In this document: positions 6,631 to 12,962 of the stretch, piece after piece
How the letters are laid out: each line of letters opens with the position of its first letter
Position numbering within the stretch: the first letter of the stretch is position 1
From: Verrucomicrobiales bacterium
GTDB lineage: Bacteria > Verrucomicrobiota > Verrucomicrobiia > Methylacidiphilales > JAAUTS01
Direction: 5' to 3'
DNA: 13,921 nt
Assembly: GCA_031279715.1 (NCBI GenBank)
Contig: JAITHY010000121.1
Coordinates: 1-13,921 of the forward strand
The notes under the pieces: generated by a model
The model's input: only the letters and a program-made list of their open reading frames with translations
Told to the model about the DNA's origin: nothing
Database searches by the model: none
Translations under genes and position numbers: made by a program

Positions 6631-7026
6631 ATGGGCGAAACCATCCTTGGCACCGGACTCGACTTGGTCGAATGCGATCGCATCCGCGCTTCCGTCGAAA
6701 AATTCGGCGAACAGTTCCTCGCCAAAATTTTTCTGCCCGCTGAGCGTGACTACGCCAGCCGCCAGCGCTTCCCCCACCGCCACCTCGCCGCCCGCTTCGC
6801 AGCAAAAGAAGCGGTGAGCAAAGCGTTCGGCACCGGCATTGGGCCGCGACTCGGCTGGCGCGACATCGAGGTCAGACGCGACGCTGACGGTCAGCCACTC
6901 ATCCAACTTCACGCCAACGGCGCGGAATTGTTGCGGCGGCGCGGCGGCGGGCGTCTCATCCTCAGCCTCACCCACACCGAACACTACGCCGCGGCGTCGG
7001 TCATTTTAACGGGAGCCGCCACATGA
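6631..7026 (+). CDS. acpS: Holo-[acyl-carrier-protein] synthase
   Basis: AcpS moves 4'-phosphopantetheine from CoA to a serine of apo-ACP, which activates fatty acid synthesis. The 131-residue product matches the small trimeric AcpS type. It has GTGLDLVECDRI at 7-18 (Asp11 for Mg2+), HLAARFAAKEAVSKAFGTGIG at 51-71 (Glu60 for Mg2+), and LSLTHTEHYAAASVI at 111-125, which stands for the usual S-x-S-H-T-x-x-Y-A motif with Thr in place of the second Ser. The open frame reaches back to 6511, but the added residues are not AcpS-like, so the start is 6631. Its stop overlaps the nnr start. pdxJ next to acpS is a well-known pairing (as in E. coli). A GCTGACGGTCAGC palindrome encodes the variable ADGQP loop. 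Confidence 0.93.
   Translation: MGETILGTGLDLVECDRIRASVEKFGEQFLAKIFLPAERDYASRQRFPHRHLAARFAAKEAVSKAFGTGIGPRLGWRDIEVRRDADGQPLIQLHANGAELLRRRGGGRLILSLTHTEHYAAASVILTGAAT
6739..6750 (+). repeat. Variant word GCTGAGCGTGAC
   Basis: One base off the consensus; encodes Ala-Glu-Arg-Asp in AcpS, with CGT for Arg. Confidence 0.45.
6883..6895. repeat. Palindrome GCTGACGGTCAGC
   Basis: Second copy of the 13-base palindrome, in acpS, encoding ADGQP with GCT, GGT and CAG codons. Confidence 0.6.
7011..7015 (+). promoter_or_regulatory. Shine-Dalgarno of nnr
   Basis: GGGAG lies seven bases before the nnr ATG and inside the end of acpS. It supports coupled translation across the ATGA overlap. Confidence 0.55.
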
Positions 7027-8510
7027 AAGTCGTGCCCTCAGCCACCATCCAAAGTTGGGAGCAAGACACCCTCGCCGCGGGCATCAAGGTCAGCGCTTTG
7101 ATGGAACAGGCCGTGCTGGGCTGCTTCCGCTTCATCCGTGAAAAATTCCCCCGCCCCGGCGCCGCGATTTTTCTGTGCGGCAAGGGCAACAACGGCAACG
7201 ACGGCTTGTGGCTCGCGGGACTGATGGCGGAACACGGCTGGAATGTCGAGGTACTGCTGACCGGGCCGCCGACTGAGCGCAAGTGGATTGACTCGGTGGA
7301 AATTAACTCGGCGCTGGCGCACGCGCAAACCTGGCCGCAGTTCCATTCCCATCACCTGAATGACCGCGTGCCCACGCTGGTGTTCGACTGCCTGCTGGGC
7401 GTCGGCGCAAACGGCGAGCCGTCGGGCAAGACGCGCGAGGTGCTCGACTGGTGGCAGACGCAGCGGAAACCGTGGCACGTCACCGTCAGCATTGACACGC
7501 CGTCGGGCTTGGACGCGAGCACGGGCGCGGCGACGGCATGCGCGTTTCAGGCTGACATCACGCTGGCCATCGGCGCGGTGAAGCAAGGATGCCTGCAGGG
7601 TGATGGCGCGAATATCGCGGGGCGCATTGTGCCGGTGCCGCTGACCATCTATCAGGATGACGCGGACAATTTCGCGGATTTCTTCGACTTGCCCATGGCA
7701 CGCGAACTCGCCCGCGTGCTGCCACCGACGGCGCACAAGTACCAACGCGGCGAACTGGCGGTCTTCGCCGGCAGTCCCGGACTGCTCGGCGCGGCAGTGT
7801 TATGTTCCCGCGCCGCGTTACGAGCGGGAGCGGGCGTGGTGCATTTGTTCTGCCATCCGGATTGTTACTCACAACTGGCCCTCGGCACGCCGGAGGTGAT
7901 GGTCACACCATGGAACGGCGACATCATCCCCGCCAAGGCCGCCAGCGCTGACGCCTGGATCATCGGCCCTGGTTTCGGCACGGACCAGGCCGCCGAGCGC
8001 AAGTTCTCGCTGCTGCTGAGATCCGCCTCACACCCGCTGTTGCTGGACGCCGACGCGCTGTTCCTGCTCAACAACCAGTCGCAACTGATTTCAACCCGCA
8101 AAACCCCCATCACGCTGACGCCGCACGAGGGCGAGTTTCAACAACTACGCGGCAGTCCGCTCGCTGACCGTCAGGCGTCATCGGCGACGTGGATTAAAAA
8201 ACATCCGAATACGATTTTGGTGTTGAAAGGCGCAAACACACTGGTCACGGAATATCATCACGCGCCATCGTACAACGGCAGCGGCAATCCGGGGCTGGCA
8301 ACGGCGGGGGCGGGCGACGTGTTGTCCGGCGTCATCGGCGCGCTGCTGGCGCAGCGCATGGCGCCGTTCGACGCCGCGCGGCTCGGCGTTTACTGGCACG
8401 GATTGGCGGCCGACTCCGCCTTGTGCGCCCAAGCGGAGCAAACGCTGATGGCGGGGGACCTCATTCACCACTTGGGCGGGGCGTGGCAAAAAATCCGGCC
8501 GCTCTTGTAA
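7023..8510 (+). CDS. nnr: Bifunctional NAD(P)HX epimerase / ADP- or ATP-dependent dehydratase
   Basis: Nnr repairs hydrated NADH and NADPH: the N-terminal domain epimerises R-NAD(P)HX, and the C-terminal domain dehydrates S-NAD(P)HX using ADP or ATP. The 495-residue product (E. coli YjeF 515) holds both. The YjeF_N domain (about 1-215) has a GKGNNGNDG nucleotide loop at 53-61, FDCLLGVGANG at 121-131 and SIDTPSGLDASTG at 156-168. The carbohydrate-kinase-like domain (about 225-490) has HKYQRGELAVFAGS at 238-251, IIGPGFG at 313-319, LTPHEGEF at 365-372 and NPGLATAGAGDVLSG at 422-436 with the catalytic Asp432. ATGA overlaps the acpS stop by four bases, so the two are very likely cotranscribed. 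Both domains appear intact. Confidence 0.96.
   Translation: MKVVPSATIQSWEQDTLAAGIKVSALMEQAVLGCFRFIREKFPRPGAAIFLCGKGNNGNDGLWLAGLMAEHGWNVEVLLTGPPTERKWIDSVEINSALAHAQTWPQFHSHHLNDRVPTLVFDCLLGVGANGEPSGKTREVLDWWQTQRKPWHVTVSIDTPSGLDASTGAATACAFQADITLAIGAVKQGCLQGDGANIAGRIVPVPLTIYQDDADNFADFFDLPMARELARVLPPTAHKYQRGELAVFAGSPGLLGAAVLCSRAALRAGAGVVHLFCHPDCYSQLALGTPEVMVTPWNGDIIPAKAASADAWIIGPGFGTDQAAERKFSLLLRSASHPLLLDADALFLLNNQSQLISTRKTPITLTPHEGEFQQLRGSPLADRQASSATWIKKHPNTILVLKGANTLVTEYHHAPSYNGSGNPGLATAGAGDVLSGVIGALLAQRMAPFDAARLGVYWHGLAADSALCAQAEQTLMAGDLIHHLGGAWQKIRPLL
7479..7490 (-). repeat. GCTGACNNTGAC word (GCTGACGGTGAC)
   Basis: In nnr; gene strand GTC ACC GTC AGC (VTVS), identical to the pdxJ and rlmN copies. 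Confidence 0.6.
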
Positions 8511-8516
8511 CCTGTT

Positions 8517-9908
8517 ATGCCCTTTGCGAAACATAAAATCCGGCGCGGCATCCTTCAGTTATCGGATGGCCTCGCCGCCGGACTGGCATTTTTGACGGCG
8601 CTGTTCGTGCGCATCCATCTGCCGCAGGGTTTCTTTTTTCTGCAACTGCACGACGCCGGCTTCAACGTCAACTATTTGTGGTTCCTCATGCCCATCGCCC
8701 TGCTCACGGCGTTCACTCACACCAAAATCGGCTTCTACCACCTCGGCTCCAACCAACGGCGAGGCGAGGTGTTAAACCTGTGCATCCAGACCTCCACTTT
8801 TGTCCTGGTCATCGTCGTCATCGGCATGTTCATCGGGAACATCAACTTTCTGGCCCGATCCGTGTTCCTGATTTTTATTCCGTTGTGCGCGTTGTTTCTG
8901 TTTTTGCGTCATGAGTTGTTCCGCCAGTTCATCGCCAAACGCGCCACGCGCCAGCGGCAAAATTTGCTCCTGGTCAGCGACCGCCGCAGCCAGACCAACT
9001 GGCGGACGGAACTGGGCGAGCATCCTGAGTTTGACCTGAACCTGGCGCATGAGTTGCAAATCGCCGACGCTGACAGTGACCATTTCGTCCGCACACTGCA
9101 CGACGAGGCCATCCACCTGGTCATTTTCGACATCAGGCACACCTCGTTTGAAAAAGTCGCGCAACTCATCCGCGCCGCTGAGGATGAGGGCGTCGAGGCG
9201 TGGCTCACCACCAATTTGTTCGACACCCGCATCGCGCAGGTCAAAGTCGATTACTTCCTCAACCATCCCGTCCTTATCTTCCGCTCCACGCCCGACGGCT
9301 CGCTGCAAATTTTCGCCAAGGGCATCATCGACCGCGCCGGCTCATTCCTGCTTCTGGCGCTGTGCGCCATCCCCATGCTCATCATCAGCGTCCTCATCAA
9401 GCTCAGCGACCGCGGCCCCGTCCTCTTCAACCAGAAGCGCAGCGGCTTGCACGGACGCCCGTTCATGATGCGCAAATTCCGCTCCATGGTCGCCAACGCC
9501 GAGCAACTCAAAACCGAACTCAACCACCGCAACGAAATGTCCGGCCCTGTCTTCAAAATCACCAACGACCCGCGCATCACCAAAATCGGCCAATTCCTCC
9601 GCAAGACCAGCCTCGACGAACTGCCGCAACTCCTCAACGTCCTCAAGGGCGAAATGAGCCTCGTCGGACCGCGCCCGCTGCCGGTGTACGAAACCCTCGC
9701 CATCAGCGAAAACGCCCAGCGCCGCCGCCTCAGCGTCAAACCCGGCATCACCTGCCTCTGGCAAGTCACCGGCCGAAACGAAGTCAACACCTTTGAGGAC
9801 TGGGTCAAACTCGACCTCGAATACATCGACAACTGGACCATCTGGCTCGACATCAAAATTTTACTGAAAACCATCCCCGCCGTCCTCCGCTTCCACGGCG
9901 CGAAATAA
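8517..9908 (+). CDS. Polyprenyl-phosphate sugar phosphotransferase (WcaJ/PssY-type)
   Basis: This family transfers a sugar 1-phosphate from a nucleotide sugar to undecaprenyl phosphate and starts an exopolysaccharide, capsule or O-antigen repeat. The 463-residue product has about four N-terminal membrane helices (roughly 14-34, 53-72, 86-107, 115-131) and a soluble Rossmann-like domain (149-260). The catalytic bacterial sugar transferase domain (265-463) begins with a fifth hydrophobic segment (274-296). Family motifs are FNQKRSGLHGRPFMMRKFRSM at 304-324 (in part), DPRITKIGQFLRKTSLDELPQ with Asp367-Glu368, SLVGPRPLP at 381-389, and KPGITCLWQVTGR at 408-420. The sugar cannot be predicted from sequence. 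It starts six bases after nnr and ends one base before rlmN. No other glycosyltransferases are nearby, so its pathway partners must be elsewhere. Confidence 0.93.
   Translation: MPFAKHKIRRGILQLSDGLAAGLAFLTALFVRIHLPQGFFFLQLHDAGFNVNYLWFLMPIALLTAFTHTKIGFYHLGSNQRRGEVLNLCIQTSTFVLVIVVIGMFIGNINFLARSVFLIFIPLCALFLFLRHELFRQFIAKRATRQRQNLLLVSDRRSQTNWRTELGEHPEFDLNLAHELQIADADSDHFVRTLHDEAIHLVIFDIRHTSFEKVAQLIRAAEDEGVEAWLTTNLFDTRIAQVKVDYFLNHPVLIFRSTPDGSLQIFAKGIIDRAGSFLLLALCAIPMLIISVLIKLSDRGPVLFNQKRSGLHGRPFMMRKFRSMVANAEQLKTELNHRNEMSGPVFKITNDPRITKIGQFLRKTSLDELPQLLNVLKGEMSLVGPRPLPVYETLAISENAQRRRLSVKPGITCLWQVTGRNEVNTFEDWVKLDLEYIDNWTIWLDIKILLKTIPAVLRFHGAK
9069..9080 (+). repeat. GCTGACNNTGAC word (GCTGACAGTGAC)
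   Basis: Encodes ADSD (185-188) in the sugar transferase. The Ala-Asp directly before it is spelled GCC GAC, while the one in the word is GCT GAC. Confidence 0.65.
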
Positions 9909-11000
9909 ATGAAACCGCTCCTCCTTGACCAACTCCCGTCAGACTGGAACCTCGGCGACGCCCCCGCCTACCGCCGCCAACAACTGACCGAATGGATCTT
10001 CCAAAAGCGCGCCGAAACCTTCTCCCGCATGACCAACCTGCCCGGACCCTTCCGCCAACGCCTCTCCGCTGATTATGAGATAACCGCCCTCACTCACGTC
10101 CGCACCCAAGGCTCCCGCGACACCACACGCAAATTCCTCTTCCGCCTCGCTGACGGTGACTTCATCGAAAGCGTCCTCATCCCCGCCAACCCCGCGCTCC
10201 ACGGCGAACGCGCCGACCGCTTCACCCTGTGCGTATCCTCCCAAGTCGGCTGCGCCTACGGTTGCAAGTTCTGCGCCAGCGGCCTCAACGGCTGGCGGCG
10301 CAACCTCACCCCGTCCGAAATCCTCGCCCAAATCATGCAAACTGAAAAACTCAGCGGCGAAAAAATCACCAACCTCGTCTTCATGGGCATGGGCGAACCA
10401 CTCGCCAATTACGACCACCTCATGCGCGCCATCGCCGTCATCAACAGCGACTGGGGCCTGAACATCGGCGCGCGCCGCGTCACCGTCAGCACCAGCGGCA
10501 TCGTCCCCCGCATCCGCGACCTCGCCGACCAGCCGCGCCAGCTGCGCCTCGCCGTCAGCCTGCACGGCGCTGACAATGACACCCGCAACCAAATCATGCC
10601 CGTCAACAAAAAATATCCCCTCGAACAACTCCTCGACGCCTGCGCCTACTACCGCGAAAAAAAATCGCAAATGCTCACCTTCGAATACATCCTCATCCGC
10701 GGCCTCAACGACACCCCGCGACAAGCCGCCCTACTGGCCGCCCACGCCAGCCGCCTCAACGCCAAAATCAACCTCATCCCCTGCAACCCCGTCAAAGGCC
10801 TGCCATGGCAACACCCCGCTGACCGTGACATCAAAACCTTCGCCGCCATTCTGAAATCCGCCGGCATCACCGCCACCATCCGCCTGGAAAAAGGCCGGGA
10901 CATCGACGCCGCCTGCGGACAACTGCGCCTGGCAGAACTTAACCGCCAAAGCGCGCAATACCACGGCCCAACCCGGCCGCTGATGATGACGACGGATTGA
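9909..11000 (+). CDS. rlmN: Dual-specificity 23S rRNA A2503 / tRNA A37 methyltransferase
   Basis: RlmN is a radical SAM enzyme that methylates C2 of A2503 in 23S rRNA and A37 of some tRNAs. The 363-residue product has the radical SAM motif C115-x3-C119-x2-C122 (GCAYGCKFC). Cys108 in TLCVSSQ corresponds to E. coli Cys118, and Cys336 in DIDAACGQL corresponds to the methyl-carrying Cys355. NLVFMGMGEPLANYD (155-169), RVTVSTSGIVP (190-200), LAVSLHGA (214-221) and EYILIRGLND (259-268) are also typical. It lacks the Cfr-specific sequence context, so a housekeeping role fits better than antibiotic resistance. ATG follows the sugar transferase's TAA directly with no Shine-Dalgarno. Three ADxD loops in this gene are encoded by GCTGACNNTGAC. 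Confidence 0.97.
   Translation: MKPLLLDQLPSDWNLGDAPAYRRQQLTEWIFQKRAETFSRMTNLPGPFRQRLSADYEITALTHVRTQGSRDTTRKFLFRLADGDFIESVLIPANPALHGERADRFTLCVSSQVGCAYGCKFCASGLNGWRRNLTPSEILAQIMQTEKLSGEKITNLVFMGMGEPLANYDHLMRAIAVINSDWGLNIGARRVTVSTSGIVPRIRDLADQPRQLRLAVSLHGADNDTRNQIMPVNKKYPLEQLLDACAYYREKKSQMLTFEYILIRGLNDTPRQAALLAAHASRLNAKINLIPCNPVKGLPWQHPADRDIKTFAAILKSAGITATIRLEKGRDIDAACGQLRLAELNRQSAQYHGPTRPLMMTTD
10149..10160 (+). repeat. GCTGACNNTGAC word (GCTGACGGTGAC)
   Basis: Encodes ADGD (81-84) in RlmN. Confidence 0.65.
10479..10490 (-). repeat. GCTGACNNTGAC word (GCTGACGGTGAC)
   Basis: Encodes VTVS in RlmN on the gene strand. Confidence 0.6.
10569..10580 (+). repeat. GCTGACNNTGAC word (GCTGACAATGAC)
   Basis: Encodes ADND (221-224) in RlmN, with AAT for Asn where AAC is the usual local choice. 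Confidence 0.65.
10818..10829 (+). repeat. GCTGACNNTGAC word (GCTGACCGTGAC)
   Basis: Encodes ADRD (304-307) in RlmN, with CGT for Arg where CGC prevails. Confidence 0.65.
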
Positions 11001-11024
11001 CCTTTTCACTGTTGGCGTTAAACT
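10997..11024 (+). promoter_or_regulatory. Possible promoter of metF
   Basis: A TTGACC box at 10997-11002 and a TAAACT box at 11019-11024 are separated by 16 bases. Transcription would begin about nine bases before the metF ATG, giving a very short leader without a Shine-Dalgarno. The -35 overlaps the rlmN stop codon. Confidence 0.3.
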
Positions 11025-11039
11025 TTCCAGCGTCACCTT

Positions 11040-11900
11040 ATGTTGATACGCGAAATATTAAACCAGCGGCAGCCCACGTTCAGCTTCGAGTTTTTCCCGC
11101 CGAAAAACGACGCCGAGGCTGAGACCTTGTTTCATACCATCGCCGATTTGATGCCGCTGAAACCCGCCTCCGTCAGCGTGACTTACGGCGCGGGCGGCTC
11201 AACGCGCGACCGGACCCACCAACTCGTGACACGCCTCTCCCAGGAAACGGACCTGACCGTGGTGGCGCATTTGACCTGCGTCGGCGCTGACCGTGACGAA
11301 ATCAAAACCATTCTCGAACGCTACGACCAGGGCAACATCCGCAACATCTTCGCGCTGCACGGCGATCCGCCGAAAGGCTCACCGTCAGCGGCGGCCCAAA
11401 GTTTCCCCCACGCGGCGGATTTGGTCGCGTTCATCAGGCGACATTTTCCGCGCCTCGGCATCGGCGTCGCGGCTTTTCCCGAGGGACATCCCGCCACGCC
11501 GAACCGCCTGCGGGAAATTGATTATTTGAAAGCCAAGGTGGACGCGGGCGCGGACTACCTGGTAACCCAATTGTTTTTCGACAACCGCGATTTTTACGAT
11601 TTCCGCGAGCGTTGCGAATTGGCGGGCATTCGCGTGCCCATCATCGCGGGCATCATGCCGCTTGCCACTTTGTCCGGCATGAAACGCACGGCGGAACTGG
11701 CGGGCGGGGCGCGCTTCCCCGCGCCACTGCTGAAGGCCGTCGCCCGCGCCGCTGATGATGACGCCGTCGCCCGCGTGGGCGCGCACTGGGCGTCGGAACA
11801 AGTGCGCGACCTCATCGACCACGGCGTCAGCGGCGTTCATTTTTATACCTTAAACAAAGCCGGGGCGACCCGGAAAATTTACGAAACGCTGAACCTCTAA
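11040..11900 (+). CDS. metF: 5,10-methylenetetrahydrofolate reductase
   Basis: MetF reduces 5,10-methylene-THF to 5-methyl-THF with an FAD cofactor, supplying the methyl group for methionine synthesis. The 286-residue TIM-barrel product carries FSFEFFPPK at 14-22 (Glu17, E. coli Glu28), SVTYGAGGSTRDRT at 46-59, VAHLTCV at 75-81, IFALHGDPP at 103-111 (Asp109, E. coli Asp120), AAFPEGHP at 144-151 and DYLVTQLFFD at 172-181 (Gln177, E. coli Gln183). The usual ALRGD is ALHGD here. GVSGVHFYTLN (262-272) is the normal C-terminal motif. It is 39 bases after rlmN and 12 before the LOG gene. With folB downstream it gives the segment a folate theme. Confidence 0.97.
   Translation: MLIREILNQRQPTFSFEFFPPKNDAEAETLFHTIADLMPLKPASVSVTYGAGGSTRDRTHQLVTRLSQETDLTVVAHLTCVGADRDEIKTILERYDQGNIRNIFALHGDPPKGSPSAAAQSFPHAADLVAFIRRHFPRLGIGVAAFPEGHPATPNRLREIDYLKAKVDAGADYLVTQLFFDNRDFYDFRERCELAGIRVPIIAGIMPLATLSGMKRTAELAGGARFPAPLLKAVARAADDDAVARVGAHWASEQVRDLIDHGVSGVHFYTLNKAGATRKIYETLNL
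11286..11297 (+). repeat. GCTGACNNTGAC word (GCTGACCGTGAC)
   Basis: Encodes ADRD (83-86) in MetF; identical to the copy in rlmN. Confidence 0.65.
11751..11762 (+). repeat. Variant word GCTGATGATGAC
   Basis: One base off the consensus; encodes ADDD (238-241) in MetF, keeping the T-ending third codon. Confidence 0.45.
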
Positions 11901-11905
11901 CACTC

Positions 11906-11917
11906 GCTGACCATGAC
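11906..11917 (+). repeat. GCTGACNNTGAC word spanning the LOG start codon
   Basis: GCTGACCATGAC, with the ATG at 11913 as the start codon of the LOG gene. Confidence 0.65.
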
Positions 11918-12959
11918 CGAGAAAAAAAAGAAAAACGCCTACACCACCGGCAACGCCGCGCTGGAGGCCAAAATCGACGAGTTGCTAAAACTCGCCAATG
12001 TTGGCGCTGACTATGACAAGTTCCGCGAAATGCTGGTGACGGTTCTGAAATTCAACGACGACCATCCCTCGCCCGCCGACGTTTACCAAATGAACATCGC
12101 GTTCAAGGAAATGCGCTACGCCGGAAAAATTTTCCAGCCCTACGCCGCCGACAAAAAAATCTGCGTCTTTGGATCCGCCCGCACCCAACCGGAGGAAGGG
12201 GCGTACCGCGCGGCGCACGACTTCGGCAGGCTGATGGTGGAAAGCGGCTACATGGTCATCACCGGCGGCGGCGACGGCATCATGGGCGCTGCGCAGGCGG
12301 GCGCGGGACGCGAGCGCAGTTTCGCGCTGAACATCCAGCTGCCCTTCGAGCAAAAACCGAACACCACCATCATCGGCGACGCAAAACTCATCACCTTCCG
12401 CTACTTTTTCACGCGCAAGCTGAACTTCGTGAAAAACGCCGCCGCAGTCGCCCTCTTCCCCGGAGGCTTCGGCACAATGGACGAGGGCTTTGAGGTCATC
12501 ACGCTGATTCAGACGGGCAAGACGCCGGTCATTCCCGTCGTGTTCGTGGACGAGCCGGGCGGAAATTTCTGGACGACGTTCGAGCGTTATCTGCACGAGC
12601 ATTTGCTGCGCGACGGCGTGATTTCCAAGGACGATTTCAAATTGCTGAAGTTCACCGACAATCTCGCCGAGGCGCGGCAGGAGGTTTTGAATTTTTATTA
12701 CAACTTCCATTCATACCGCTACGTCGGCGACGAATTGGTCATTCGCCTGCAACGCGAGGTGCCGCCCGGCGCCATCCGCCGCCTGGAGGTGGATTTTGCC
12801 GACATTCTCGACGCGCCCAACTCCATCCGCCCGGGCAACGCCTTGCCGGAGGAAATTAACGAGCCGGAACTCGCCGGCCTGCCGCGCCTGCGCCTGAAAT
12901 TCGACCGTCGCACCCACGGGCGGCTGCGGGAACTCATTGACCGCTTGAACCAGTTCTGA
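11913..12959 (+). CDS. LOG-family (TIGR00730-like) Rossmann-fold nucleotide hydrolase
   Basis: LOG-family proteins have phosphoribohydrolase activity on nucleoside monophosphates; some release cytokinins and others act on AMP or related nucleotides. The 348-residue product has a core at about 80-260: KICVFGSART (82-91), VITGGGDGIMGAAQAGA (115-131), TRK at 167-169 and PGGFGTMDEGFE (183-194), which stands for the PGGxGTxxE active site. It also has an N-terminal extension of about 80 residues with a basic start (EKKKK) and a C-terminal extension of about 90 residues, longer than the small ~190-residue LOG proteins. These suit the larger bacterial TIGR00730 subgroup. There is no Shine-Dalgarno; the ATG lies inside a GCTGACCATGAC word. 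The gene is 12 bases after metF and 3 before the HAD gene. Exact substrate unknown. Confidence 0.85.
   Translation: MTEKKKKNAYTTGNAALEAKIDELLKLANVGADYDKFREMLVTVLKFNDDHPSPADVYQMNIAFKEMRYAGKIFQPYAADKKICVFGSARTQPEEGAYRAAHDFGRLMVESGYMVITGGGDGIMGAAQAGAGRERSFALNIQLPFEQKPNTTIIGDAKLITFRYFFTRKLNFVKNAAAVALFPGGFGTMDEGFEVITLIQTGKTPVIPVVFVDEPGGNFWTTFERYLHEHLLRDGVISKDDFKLLKFTDNLAEARQEVLNFYYNFHSYRYVGDELVIRLQREVPPGAIRRLEVDFADILDAPNSIRPGNALPEEINEPELAGLPRLRLKFDRRTHGRLRELIDRLNQF
12006..12017 (+). repeat. GCTGACNNTGAC word (GCTGACTATGAC)
   Basis: Encodes ADYD (32-35) in the LOG protein, 100 bases after the copy at its start. Confidence 0.65.
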
Positions 12960-12962
12960 ACC

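Noticed and set aside
9909..11000. Cfr-type antibiotic-resistance methyltransferase
   Set aside because: Motifs, length and the C-terminal DIDAACGQL context fit housekeeping RlmN.
9069..12017. ADGD/ADSD/ADND/ADYD peptides as calcium-binding (EF-hand-like) loops
   Set aside because: They occur at unrelated positions in unrelated enzymes, lack the rest of the DxDxDG loop, and are explained by the shared DNA word.
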